A stretch of 64,000 nucleotides of DNA, taken from positions 12,440 through 76,439 of the forward strand of contig URPD01000004.1 in NCBI GenBank assembly GCA_900549645.1, written 5' to 3'. The notes beneath the pieces were generated by a model. It worked only from the letters and a program-made list of their open reading frames with translations. It was not told the origin of the DNA and ran no database searches. Origin of the DNA: an uncultured Eubacteriales bacterium (GTDB lineage: Bacteria; Bacillota; Clostridia; Oscillospirales; Oscillospiraceae). Below are positions 25,771-34,234 of this stretch, piece after piece (within the stretch, counting starts at the first letter, position 1; each line of letters begins with the position of its first letter). Made by a program: the position numbers and the translations under genes.

Positions 25771-27522
25771 ATGAATCTGAACAATATTATTTCACTGCTG
25801 GGCGGAGTGGCGCTGTTCCTGTTCGGAATGACGCTGATGGGCGACGGGCTGAAAAAGGTCGCGGGCAGCAAGCTGGAGCTTGTGCTGTACCGCCTGTCGG
25901 GGACGCCGCTGCGCGGTGTGCTGCTCGGCACTGGCGTGACGGCGGTCATACAGTCGTCCTCGGCGACGTCGGTGATGGTTGTTGGCTTCGTCAACTCCGG
26001 TATGATGAAGCTGAGACAGGCTATCGCGGTGATCCTCGGCGCGCTTCTGGGCACGAGCGTCACGGGCTGGATAATCTGCCTCTCGATGCTGGAGGGCAGC
26101 GGCTGGGTTGCGCTGTTCTCGACGTCCACCCTCAGCGCGGTTATCGCCGTGTGCGGAATAATCCTGCGCATGTTCAGCCGCAGCCAGCAGCACCGCCACG
26201 TGGGTGACATTATGCTTGGCTTCTCGGTGCTGATGTTCGGGATGCAGTCGATGAGCACGGCGGTGTCTCCTCTGCGCGAGAGCGCGGCGTTCGTGCGGCT
26301 TATCACAAGCTTCTCGAATCCGCTTCTCGGCATACTGGCTGGCGCACTTTTTACCTGCATTCTGCAGAGCGCGAGCGCCGCGGTCGGTATCCTTCAGGCG
26401 CTGTCCGTCACGGACGCGGTCAGCTTTGCGGCCGCGTATCCGGTCATCCTCGGCATCGCAATCGGTGCGGCTGTGCCGGTGCTGCTGTCGGCGCTGGGCG
26501 CGAAAACAGACGGCAGGCGCACCGCTTTTGCGTACCTTGAAATAGAGCTTGTCGGCGTGATACTCTGCGGCGGGCTGTTCTACGGCGTGAATGCGGCGAT
26601 AGGCTTTACGTTTATGGACATGACGATGAACGCCGTCAGTATCGCGTTTGTGAACACGGCGTTCCGCTTCGTGACCGCGCTTGCGCTGCTCCCCGCAATC
26701 GGCCTGCTTGAAAAGCTGGCCTGCGCACTGATAAAGGGCGGGGAGGAGCAGACTCACGCCGACGCATTCGACAGGCTTGACGAACGCTTCCTCGCGCATC
26801 CCGCGCTTGCCGTGGAGCAGAGCCGACTGACCGTGGAGGACATGGGCAAGACCGCGCAGAGCAACCTGCTCACATCGGTTGCGCTGCTCAGGGATTACAG
26901 CGACGAGGCATTTGCGCGCGTTGAGAGTGAGGAGGGGCTGGTCGACCAGTACGAGGACAGGCTCGGAACCTACCTCATGCGCATAACCGAACGCGAGCTT
27001 ACGTGCGAGGAAAATGAGAGCGTGTCAAAATACCTGCACACGCTCAGCGATTTTGAACGTATCAGCGACCACGCGATGAACATTGCTGAGGCCGCGCGCG
27101 AGATAAGCCAGAAGAAGCTGCGCTTCACCGGCGCGGCGGAGCATGAGCTGGACGTACTGAGCGCCGCTGTGCAGGAGATACTGGATGTTGCGTCGCGGGC
27201 ATTTTTTGCAAATGACGTTGAGCTTGCATACCGCGTGGAGCCGCTGGAGGAGCGGATTGACGTGCTGTGCGACGAGCTGAAGCTGCACCATGTCGAACGG
27301 CTCCAGAGCGGGGACTGCTCGCTTGAAAACGGCTTCGTGTTCAACGACCTGCTCGCAAATTTTGAGCGTGTGGCCGACCACAGCTCAAATCTTGCGATTG
27401 CGACGATAGAATTGCGCTCAGACAGATACGACACCCACGAGTATGTCATCAACCTCAAGGAGCTGCACTCCCACCGCTTTGACGAGTATTACGAGGAATA
27501 CGCCCGGAAGTACAGTGTCTGA
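25771..27522 (+). CDS. Na/Pi cotransporter family protein with C-terminal PhoU-like domain
   Basis: A 583-residue protein. The N-terminal half has two repeats of the Na/Pi-cotransporter family with the signature QSSSATSVMVVGFV (first repeat) and LQSASAAVGILQALS (second repeat), spread over about eight hydrophobic segments. The C-terminal ~220 residues are helical and PhoU-like (VDQYEDRLGTYL, LHTLSDFERISDHAMNIAE, ANFERVADHSSNLAIA), with the acidic E/DxxxD metal-binding repeats. It probably imports phosphate with sodium; the PhoU part may gate or regulate it. GAGG precedes the ATG. Confidence 0.92.
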   Translation: MNLNNIISLLGGVALFLFGMTLMGDGLKKVAGSKLELVLYRLSGTPLRGVLLGTGVTAVIQSSSATSVMVVGFVNSGMMKLRQAIAVILGALLGTSVTGWIICLSMLEGSGWVALFSTSTLSAVIAVCGIILRMFSRSQQHRHVGDIMLGFSVLMFGMQSMSTAVSPLRESAAFVRLITSFSNPLLGILAGALFTCILQSASAAVGILQALSVTDAVSFAAAYPVILGIAIGAAVPVLLSALGAKTDGRRTAFAYLEIELVGVILCGGLFYGVNAAIGFTFMDMTMNAVSIAFVNTAFRFVTALALLPAIGLLEKLACALIKGGEEQTHADAFDRLDERFLAHPALAVEQSRLTVEDMGKTAQSNLLTSVALLRDYSDEAFARVESEEGLVDQYEDRLGTYLMRITERELTCEENESVSKYLHTLSDFERISDHAMNIAEAAREISQKKLRFTGAAEHELDVLSAAVQEILDVASRAFFANDVELAYRVEPLEERIDVLCDELKLHHVERLQSGDCSLENGFVFNDLLANFERVADHSSNLAIATIELRSDRYDTHEYVINLKELHSHRFDEYYEEYARKYSV

Positions 27523-27597
27523 AAGTCCGTTTCGGCTTGCATTTTCCGGGGAATAATACTATAAAGCCACTTTTGCAAAGCAGCTATGGAGGCAATT

Positions 27598-27921
27598 ATG
27601 TACAAGAATATTGAAAAGCAGAAGAAAATATCTCTCAAGGATCTGGTCGAGTATCAGGAGGGGCAGGTCGTCAGCAAGACGCTGGTGCAGAACAGCCTCA
27701 TCAGCATGACGATTTTCTCCTTCGACAAGGGAGAGGAGATATCCACCCACGCGGCGGGCGGCGACGCTATGGTGACGGTGCTTGAGGGCACCGGGCGCTT
27801 CACCGTCGGCGGCGAGGTGTTCGTCCTCAACGCGGGCGAGACGCTTATCATGCCGAAGGACATTCCTCATGCCGTCTACGGTGAGGAGCGCTTCAAAATG
27901 CAGCTGACAGTCTCGTTCTGA
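27598..27921 (+). CDS. small single-domain cupin protein
   Basis: A 107-residue cupin. Motif 1 is partly degenerate (EISTHAAGGDAMVTVLEG, one His and an Asp) and motif 2 is GETLIMPKDIPHAVYG with one His. The barrel-forming glycines are in place. The ATG at 27598 was chosen because GGAGG lies 5 nt upstream; an ATG four codons earlier overlaps that site. The ligand or substrate is unknown; such proteins are often small-molecule binders. It is monocistronic and ends at a strong terminator. Confidence 0.85.
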   Translation: MYKNIEKQKKISLKDLVEYQEGQVVSKTLVQNSLISMTIFSFDKGEEISTHAAGGDAMVTVLEGTGRFTVGGEVFVLNAGETLIMPKDIPHAVYGEERFKMQLTVSF

Positions 27922-27933
27922 ACGGGAAAAAAC

Positions 27934-27975
27934 AAGGTCCCGCTTCCCGGCAGATGCGCCGGAAGGCGGGACCTT
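27934..27975. terminator. large GC-rich terminator between convergent genes
   Basis: Long inverted repeat AAGGTCCCGC ... GCGGGACCTT with an inner pairing CCGGC/GCCGG. It lies between the cupin gene and the convergent coiled-coil gene. Confidence 0.75.
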
Positions 27976-27992
27976 AATTTTATATTTGGCCG

Positions 27993-29822
27993 TTACTGTG
28001 CGGCTTCGGAGGGCGCGGTCTGGTTTTTCTCGTAGGTCAGTGCGAAGAGCGCCGCCGAGAGGATCAGCACGAAGAGCGCCGAATACAGCAGCCCGCGGCC
28101 AAGCCCCAGACTTATGGCCTCCGCCAGTATCGCGCCCACGGCGCAGGCAGCGGCGATGAACCACATCGGGTATTTTATCTTCAGCTTGTCAAAAGCCTTC
28201 AGCAGCGCTGCCGCACCGGCAGCGGCGGAGGCGAGCATCAACAGGTTCATCAGAACGCGGAGAACGAAGCGGACAATGTATCCGACGTGCATCGAGCGCG
28301 CCGCGCTGTTTGCCGCGGTCAGCAGCTCCTCACCGTCTATCACGTTTTCAGAAATGCTGTCATACGCCAGCAGCGCCTGACGGGCGGATTTGTATTCGTC
28401 CTGAAGCTGTTCGTACTCGCCGACGGAGGTCTGCATACCGCTTATCTTGTCAAACGCGGCGAGAAGCTCATCCTTCTCGTCCTTCAGCTTCTGCTCCGTC
28501 TCGCTCAAGCCCGCGCGTATTCCGCCGAGCTGAGCCATAGCGGCGTCAAGCTGGGAATCGCCGTCGTCAAGCTGCGCCTTGACAGCGTCCAGTTGCTCGC
28601 GTCCGGCGTCTATCTGCGCCTTGGCTTCGAGCAGGGCAGGTTCGTTTTTCTTCAGCTCCGCCTCGCCGGCTTCCAGCTGTGCCTTGACCTGCGGCAGCAT
28701 CTTTTCGGACTCCGCCAGCTGCTTTTCGCCGTCGTCAAGCTGCTGCTTCAGCGCCTGAAGCTGTGCTTCGCCCTCGTTCAGCTGCGCTTCCACAGCTTCC
28801 AGCTGCGCAGGCGCGTCGGCTATCATCTGCTTTGTGGCCTCAAGCTGTGCCGCGCCCTCGGCGTAGCGCGACTCGGCGTCCGCAAGCTGGGCTTCCGCCT
28901 CGGAAAGCTGTGCGCCCGCCGCATCAAGCTCGGCGCGTTTCGCGCTCCAATCGCTGCGGATGTCCTCAAAGCTGCGGCCGAACATCGCCTGAATGGTCTT
29001 GTCGGCGATGGCATATATCAGCTCGCCGCCGACGCTGTCCTCACGTACCTTATCAATAATGGCCTGAGCCTGACTGTATATCGCGTCGATCGCGTTGTAC
29101 GCGGCCAGAGATGCCTCGTATTTGCGCTTGGCCTCGCTCAGCTGAGTCTGCGCCTCGTCAAGCTGAGTGCGCGCGGCGGCCAGCTCCGCTTCATACTGCG
29201 GCAGCGCCGCCTCGGCGTCCGCAAGCTGCTGGCGGCGGCTTGCAAGCTCCGCACGACCCTGCTCAAGCTGCTGCATCCCGGCGTCGTACTGGGCGCGCCC
29301 CTCGGCTATGGCAGCCTTGCCCTGCTCTATCTGGGCGACGCCGTCGTTATATTCCTGCCAGCCGGCGTCTATCTGCGCCTTGGCGGCGAGATACTTATTA
29401 TAGCCGACGTTGAATTCCGCCTCCATCGCGTCGAACTGCTCGCGCGCGGCGTTATACTGCTTCCAGCCGTCTTCAAGAGTGCTTGCGGCGGAGTCGATAC
29501 CGCCCGTGCCCATCTGAAGCCCGGCGTTCGTGGCGGTGTATTCGGTCAACTCCTCGCGGTGATGGGAGGAGTCCTCGTCATACTGCCCCTTCTCGGCCTT
29601 CAGTTCCGCGGCGGTCTTGTCATATTCGGCCTTGCCGCCGTTGAGCTGCGCGTCAAGCGCTTCGGCCTCGGCTATCCTGTCGCGGAGAGTCTTGTAATCA
29701 CTGCAATCCTGCGCAAAATCCTTCCCTGCGCTGACGAAGCCCGCGACGCCGCTTATAAGCGTCACAAGGCACATAACGGCGAGCACGGCGGATATAACTC
29801 TGCTTAGAGCCTGATGTTTCAA
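27993..29822 (-). CDS. membrane protein with a very long heptad-type coiled coil
   Basis: A 609-residue protein of unknown function. One hydrophobic segment lies at about residues 10-32. A charged alanine/glutamine-rich region of about 420 residues (60-480) follows, with repeated units such as AQLDDG, AQLEAGEAEL and QLxEAEAQLADAE; glycine recurs at similar places, like the Q-L-x-x-G repeats of YhgE/Pip-type proteins. The C-terminus (about 500-595) has about four hydrophobic segments. The coiled coil is probably extracytoplasmic. The start is a TTG at 29822 with GGGGG 8 nt upstream; the promoter at 29857-29885 is well placed. It is transcribed alone. An ESX/Pip-like membrane scaffold or phage-receptor-like role is only a guess. 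Confidence 0.8.
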   Translation of the reverse strand: MKHQALSRVISAVLAVMCLVTLISGVAGFVSAGKDFAQDCSDYKTLRDRIAEAEALDAQLNGGKAEYDKTAAELKAEKGQYDEDSSHHREELTEYTATNAGLQMGTGGIDSAASTLEDGWKQYNAAREQFDAMEAEFNVGYNKYLAAKAQIDAGWQEYNDGVAQIEQGKAAIAEGRAQYDAGMQQLEQGRAELASRRQQLADAEAALPQYEAELAAARTQLDEAQTQLSEAKRKYEASLAAYNAIDAIYSQAQAIIDKVREDSVGGELIYAIADKTIQAMFGRSFEDIRSDWSAKRAELDAAGAQLSEAEAQLADAESRYAEGAAQLEATKQMIADAPAQLEAVEAQLNEGEAQLQALKQQLDDGEKQLAESEKMLPQVKAQLEAGEAELKKNEPALLEAKAQIDAGREQLDAVKAQLDDGDSQLDAAMAQLGGIRAGLSETEQKLKDEKDELLAAFDKISGMQTSVGEYEQLQDEYKSARQALLAYDSISENVIDGEELLTAANSAARSMHVGYIVRFVLRVLMNLLMLASAAAGAAALLKAFDKLKIKYPMWFIAAACAVGAILAEAISLGLGRGLLYSALFVLILSAALFALTYEKNQTAPSEAAQ

Positions 29823-29856
29823 GCTTCATTCCCCCAACATATATTCAATAAAAATA

Positions 29857-29885
29857 ATTATACAATATATTTGTTAACAATCCAA
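29857..29885 (-). promoter_or_regulatory. sigma-A promoter of the coiled-coil membrane protein
   Basis: Minus strand TTGGAT, a 17-bp spacer and TATAAT, about 35 nt before the TTG start. Confidence 0.6.
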
Positions 29886-29994
29886 GTCATTCAAAAAGAT
29901 TTTTCTTCACATTTGAGGAAAAATGAGATATATTTTTCCTGCCCGCATCTGCCGCCGGCGGCAGGGGAGACCAGATAAGGAATCGGAGTTTGCT

Positions 29995-30939
29995 ATGAGA
30001 TTATATTTTGCACCCATGGAAGGGATAACCACGCATATATACCGCCGCGTCCATGCGCGCCTTTTCGGCGGTGCGGACAGATACTACGCCCCGTTCATCG
30101 CGCCGGACGGCAGCGGAAATTTCCGCGCGTCCTCGGCGCGGGACGTTCTGCCAGAGAACAACACCGGCATCGCGCTGGTGCCGCAGCTGCTGTGTAACCG
30201 CGCGGAACCGTTTCTCGCCGTTGCGCGGCAGCTGGCCGACATGGGCTATGAGGAGGTCAATCTGAATCTCGGTTGCCCGTCCGGTACGGTCGTCTCAAAG
30301 CATAAAGGGAGCGGCGCGTTTACCGACCTCGGCTCGCTGGATGACATGCTGGCGGACATTTTTTCCCGCGCGCCGGTTGCCGTGTCGGTCAAGACGCGGA
30401 TGGGGCTGGAGTCCGTGGACGAGTTCGGCGCGATTCTGGAGATATACAATAAGTACCCGATCGCGGAACTGACGATACACGCGCGGGCGCGGTCGGGGAT
30501 GTACAGGGCTCCGGTTGACCGCGAGGCGTATTTGACGGCGGCGCGGAACAGCCGCGCGCCGGTGTGCTACAACGGGAACATTTTTCGCCCTGAGGATGTG
30601 AACTTGCTGCCGGGAACCGAACGGTTCATGCTGGGCAGGGGAGCGGTGATGAATCCCGCGCTGTTCTGCGAGCTTCGCGGAGGTGCGGCGCTTCGCCGCG
30701 AGGAGTTGCGGGAGTTTCACGACACGCTTCTCGACGCATATCTGGCCTACGGACTCGACGCGCGCGCGGCGACATCGCGCATGAAGGAGCTGTGGTTTTA
30801 CATGGACGGCCTGTTCCTGCACAGCGAACGCGAGATGAAAGCGCTCAATAAATCCAGAAGTCTGGACGATTACCGCGCCGCAGCGGGCGCAATTTTCACC
30901 GCCTGCGAGTTTGACAGCGCCGCGGGATTCAATAAATAA
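29995..30939 (+). CDS. tRNA-dihydrouridine synthase family protein
   Basis: A flavoenzyme that reduces uridine in tRNA. The 314-residue TIM-barrel protein has APMEGIT at its N-terminus, the catalytic-loop region EVNLNLGCPSGTVVSKHKGSGA with the proton-donor Cys, SVKTRMG, ELTIHARAR and GRGAVMNPALF. The ATG at 29995 is used because GGAG lies 6 nt upstream and the conserved N-terminus starts there. The plausible upstream ATG would add an arginine-rich, non-homologous tail. A perfect GC palindrome (CTGCCGCCGGCGGCAG region near 29950-29965) sits just upstream in the leader. Confidence 0.92.
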   Translation: MRLYFAPMEGITTHIYRRVHARLFGGADRYYAPFIAPDGSGNFRASSARDVLPENNTGIALVPQLLCNRAEPFLAVARQLADMGYEEVNLNLGCPSGTVVSKHKGSGAFTDLGSLDDMLADIFSRAPVAVSVKTRMGLESVDEFGAILEIYNKYPIAELTIHARARSGMYRAPVDREAYLTAARNSRAPVCYNGNIFRPEDVNLLPGTERFMLGRGAVMNPALFCELRGGAALRREELREFHDTLLDAYLAYGLDARAATSRMKELWFYMDGLFLHSEREMKALNKSRSLDDYRAAAGAIFTACEFDSAAGFNK

Positions 30940-30967
30940 AAGCAGAGAGGAAAACTCTCTGCTTTTT
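30939..30967 (+). terminator. intrinsic terminator after the dihydrouridine synthase gene
   Basis: Stem AGCAGAGAG / CTCTCTGCT with a GAAAA loop and a T run (arms 30941-30949 and 30955-30963). It begins right at the stop codon. Confidence 0.85.
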
Positions 30968-30979
30968 CAGCCGTTGACT

Positions 30980-31820
30980 TTATAGCTCTATGGTATGCGG
31001 CTTAACATCCGGGTCATGGTTTGCGATGGACTCGATGCAGTTTGCGTCCATGCTCTGCGCGCGTATCCATTCCAGCGACCTGAACTGTGCGGCCTTGTCG
31101 TCGGCGATGCCGGAGACGATAAGCTCTTCCCACGAGCGGCTCGCGTAGCCGCCGTCTGGATACAGCAGCACGAAGCGCCCGTCGGGGTTCGTGATTTTCA
31201 GCGCGCACAGCCCCTTTGAGTGGCCGGGGATGTTTATCATCACAAGGCTCCCGTCGCCGAATATGTCGTACGACCTGCCGGCGGTGCCGTCCGTGCCGTT
31301 CCACTCGAAGGGGTGAATTTTCGTGCCGCGCCACCAGCGGGGATTGTAGCGTATCAGATTGACCGGCGTGTGATTGCGCGCGAAGCGCAGTTCGTCCTCG
31401 GAGACAAGAATCTGCTTCGCATCGGAGACAAGCTTCAGCCCGCTTGCGTGGTCACAGTCGAGATGCGAGAGAAGCACCATGTCCAGCTCGGACGGCTTTA
31501 TGCCAAGCGCGGCCAGTTGCTCGTCGATCGCCGCGCCTTTTCCAAGCGCCCCTGATTCGTGATGTAAAGCGGCAGCGAGCCGAGGGAGCGTATCTGTGCC
31601 CGCCGGTCGGGGCTCATATCCCGGTGCCAGCCGCAGTCGAAGAGAATTTTCCAGTGCGGGCAGGTGATGAGGTGGCCGAAACGGGCAGCCATATCCGCTC
31701 CGACCGCTTCGCAAAAACACCGGATGCCTTCAGTGTGCTGCAATGCGCACCACCGAACGGGAGCGCGGGCGCGACGCAGACCTCGCCCGTGTGAAAAACA
31801 TGTACGCGTATATCAGCCAT
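30980..31820 (-). pseudogene. frameshifted MBL-fold (N-acyl-homoserine-lactonase-like) hydrolase
   Basis: Three frames together give one MBL-fold protein. Frame 1 (from 31820) reads MADIRVHVFHTGEVCVAP to IWLPVSA. Frame 2 continues from ~31674 with HLITCPHWKILFDCGWHRD to YITNQG. Frame 3 continues from ~31550 with LGKGAAIDEQLAALG and includes the metal motif SHLDCDHASG, then INIPGHSKG. This matches the AttM/AiiA-type lactonase family order of a ~250-residue protein. The two frame changes make it non-functional unless they are sequencing or assembly errors. The remainder of the gene has good codon use, so decay would be recent. The native substrate need not be a homoserine lactone. Confidence 0.75.
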
Positions 31821-31881
31821 AATACTCTCCTTATTTCTATGCCTTTTTCATGCACTAAAGTAAGCAGTCAGTCCGCGGCCG

Positions 31882-32706
31882 TCAGAGCAGCGACAGCTGC
31901 TCTGGCTCCTGCCGGAGAGAAGCTACATGCTCCAGCGCGCACAGCGGCAGGTCGTGAGCCGCGACCTTGTAGTCGATACCGGCTTTTCTGGCCTGCGCGA
32001 TCTGCTCGCGGCGCGGCACACGGTACATCCTGCCGTCCTTGATGAAGTGCGCCCCGGTCTGGTGAAACTGGAAGGAGATATCGCGCTCCGCGCACTGCTG
32101 CCGAAGCGAGAGAATCCAGTCGTAGTGACATGGGCGCGCGTCGGCGCCGGATTCTCCGCTGGCCGAGACCTCATCGATTTTTTCCGGGTCGAGATATGCG
32201 CTTATGTCGAGCGGCGTCAGCAGGGGAGCGGCAATGACTGCTCTGTGCTGTACCGGCAGCGCGAGGAAAATCGGCAGGCGGTAGTCCGCCATCTCCTGAT
32301 TCTCAACTGTGCAGCCGATGATGACGTTCTCATAGCCGCCGCCCCAGTCTGGCGGCAGACATTCCGACAGGCGGTCGATGCGCTTGGTGAAGAAATAGAA
32401 GAAGCAGTCCTGCCTGCGGCGAATCATATCCCAGCAGTCCTGCCGCCATGGGTCGGCGTCGCTCAGCAGAAAGTCGGAGGTGAAGCAGGTAAAGACAATT
32501 TTGCCCGGCGGCAGCTTCCAGCTCCCGTCCCGCTTCTTCTTGACGGGCAGGTCGAAGCTCGCGGTCTTGCGGCAGACGGAGGCGGCCTCCTCGGTGCCGT
32601 ACATCGTGTCCTGCCGGTAGACATAGCAATGTTTGCACCCGGCGCTGAGCTTTGTGCATCCGTGCCATGGGTTCCAGTTGGCGTATATGCTCTCACCCTG
32701 CGGCAT
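31882..32706 (-). CDS. DUF5131 (phage Gp37/Gp68-like) protein
   Basis: A 274-residue protein matching the DUF5131/Gp37-Gp68 family. It has the N-terminal WNPWHGCTKLSAGCKHCYVYR with three cysteines arranged C-x6-C-x2-C, FTCFTSDFLLSDAD, FYFFTKRIDRL and FQFHQTGAHF. The cysteine cluster and (beta/alpha) pattern resemble a radical-SAM-type iron-sulfur site, but the family's reaction is not known to me. It lies between a decayed MBL gene and a MetE-like gene and is probably a stand-alone accessory gene. Confidence 0.82.
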   Translation of the reverse strand: MPQGESIYANWNPWHGCTKLSAGCKHCYVYRQDTMYGTEEAASVCRKTASFDLPVKKKRDGSWKLPPGKIVFTCFTSDFLLSDADPWRQDCWDMIRRRQDCFFYFFTKRIDRLSECLPPDWGGGYENVIIGCTVENQEMADYRLPIFLALPVQHRAVIAAPLLTPLDISAYLDPEKIDEVSASGESGADARPCHYDWILSLRQQCAERDISFQFHQTGAHFIKDGRMYRVPRREQIAQARKAGIDYKVAAHDLPLCALEHVASLRQEPEQLSLL

Positions 32707-32809
32707 GGCGGCCGCCTCCTTTCAGTATGACTGTAATAAAACCACCAAGCAGGAGGCGGTGCGGCGCTTCATGCTTGGTGTTCTTTGATATCCGGTGAAT
32801 GAGCGGGAC

Positions 32810-33916
32810 TCAGCCCCAGACCTCCTCGGCGATCTCCTTGACGAGCGCGAGCTTTGCCCACTGCTGTGCCTCGGTCAGCTTGTTGCCGATCTCACAGCTT
32901 GCGAAGCCGCACTGCGGGCTGAGGCAGAGCCTGTCGAGCGGGAGATATTTTGCCGCCTCGTGGATGCGCGCGATGACGCCGTCCTTGTTTTCAAGCAGTG
33001 CGCGCTTTGTTGTCACCAGACCGAGGACGACTTTCTTGTCACCGCTGACCGCGGCGAGCGGCTCGAAGCCGCCGCTGCGCGCGTCGTCAAACTCAAGGTA
33101 GTAGGCGTTGACGTTCTCGCGGGCGAGCAGAGTCTGCGCGACGCCGTGGTACGCGCCGGAGTTTGCGTAGGTGCTGTGGAAGTTGCCGCGGCAGACGTGA
33201 GTGTTGATGACGAGGTCGTCGGGCTTGCCGGAGATGGCGGCGTTATTCAGCTCAAGCAGTTGTTCTTTGATAGCCTCAAGACCCTTTTCGTCGGTGCCGA
33301 AGTACATGCAGGCCATCGGGTCGACGAGCATACCCCAGCTGCAATCGTCAAACTGGAGGTTGCGGCAGCCTGCGGCATAGACGTCGGCGATGAACTTCTT
33401 GTAGCCTGCGGCGATGTCTTCGGCAAGCTCGCGGTTGTCAGCGTAATACTTTCTGGTGTTCTCCAGCGCGAAGGGCATTATCATCTGTTCGATGAACTGC
33501 GCGGGTGCGGGAATGGTGAGCTTTGCGACGGTGTTCTCATCCTCAAGCGCCTTGACGAACTTGAAGTGCTCTACGAACGGATGTGAGTCGAGCGAGACTT
33601 TGCCGGTGAGGTAGGTGTCGTCGAGCATCGCGGCCTCGCCGTGGAAAGGAAGGCCGGTCTTGGTGGGGCTGTGGCCTACGCCGTTGAAGCCCCACATAAA
33701 GTCGAGGTGCCATGTCGCGCGGCGAAACTCGCCGTCGGTGATGACGTGGTAGCCAGCGGCTTTCTGCTTTGCGACGAGATCGCGTATCGCCCCGTCTTCA
33801 ACGGCCTTGAGCGCTTCGGCGTCTATCGCGCCGCTCTGGAAATCCGTGCGCGCCTGCTTGAGCGCCGCGGGGCGGAGAAAGCTGCCGACATAATCATATC
33901 TGAAGGGTGTATTCAT
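32810..33916 (-). CDS. MetE C-terminal-like (cobalamin-independent methionine synthase family) protein
   Basis: A 368-residue TIM-barrel protein of the single-domain MetE-like group (YxjG/YxjH type). Conserved features are the DYVGSFLRP start, VITDGEFRRATWHLDFMWGF, LQFDDCSW, the zinc-ligand His/Cys pair in VINTHVCRGNF, the Glu/Asp in YYLEFDD, and the last zinc Cys in LSPQCGFAS. These proteins transfer methyl groups to a thiol such as homocysteine from diverse donors. The ATG at 33916 has AGGAG 8 nt upstream; 31 extra codons are open upstream but lack a ribosome-binding site. It is monocistronic. Confidence 0.9.
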   Translation of the reverse strand: MNTPFRYDYVGSFLRPAALKQARTDFQSGAIDAEALKAVEDGAIRDLVAKQKAAGYHVITDGEFRRATWHLDFMWGFNGVGHSPTKTGLPFHGEAAMLDDTYLTGKVSLDSHPFVEHFKFVKALEDENTVAKLTIPAPAQFIEQMIMPFALENTRKYYADNRELAEDIAAGYKKFIADVYAAGCRNLQFDDCSWGMLVDPMACMYFGTDEKGLEAIKEQLLELNNAAISGKPDDLVINTHVCRGNFHSTYANSGAYHGVAQTLLARENVNAYYLEFDDARSGGFEPLAAVSGDKKVVLGLVTTKRALLENKDGVIARIHEAAKYLPLDRLCLSPQCGFASCEIGNKLTEAQQWAKLALVKEIAEEVWG

Positions 33917-34008
33917 ATTCTGCTCCTTTAGTGTGTTTTTGCCATGATTATACGACCGTCTGCGCGGCAAGTCAATTATGCATTTAGACGATGTTCCGGC
34001 AAAAAGCA

Positions 34009-34038
34009 AAAGCCCGGCGCAATCATGCGCCGGGCTTT
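34009..34038 (-). terminator. intrinsic terminator of the 2-hydroxyacyl-CoA-dehydratase-like operon
   Basis: 12-bp stem AAAGCCCGGCGC / GCGCCGGGCTTT, with T-rich sequence on the minus strand. It lies 10 nt after the last small gene of the operon. Confidence 0.8.
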
Positions 34039-34048
34039 ATCATTGCGT

Positions 34049-34222
34049 TTACAGGTGCTGGTCGCGGTCGATTTTGTCGTAGTGCTTGAGCATGAAGCCC
34101 TCCATGACGGAGGTCAGCTTCATGTCGAGATTGAAGAAATACACGACGAAGGTGACGGCGAAGAAGCCGAGGCCGGCTATGCCGAGCTTTATCATCAGCT
34201 TGCGGAGCTTTTTCCAGAACAT
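34049..34222 (-). CDS. 57-residue single-pass membrane protein of the dehydratase-like operon
   Basis: A short gene with a perfect AAGGAGG site 6 nt before its ATG, 12 nt after the stop of the dehydratase-like subunit and ahead of the operon terminator. The product starts MFWKKLRKLMIK, has one hydrophobic helix (about residues 13-31), then a short polar tail ending in KHYDKIDRDQHL. Positive charges before the helix suggest the N-terminus stays inside. The family is unknown. Its position suggests a membrane anchor or accessory factor for the enzyme. Confidence 0.75.
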   Translation of the reverse strand: MFWKKLRKLMIKLGIAGLGFFAVTFVVYFFNLDMKLTSVMEGFMLKHYDKIDRDQHL

Positions 34223-34234
34223 CTTATTTCCTCC

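Noticed and set aside
28287..29807. 506-codon plus-strand frame opposite the coiled-coil gene
   Set aside because: The composition is that of an antisense shadow of a repeat-rich gene, with no ribosome-binding site and no recognisable domain.
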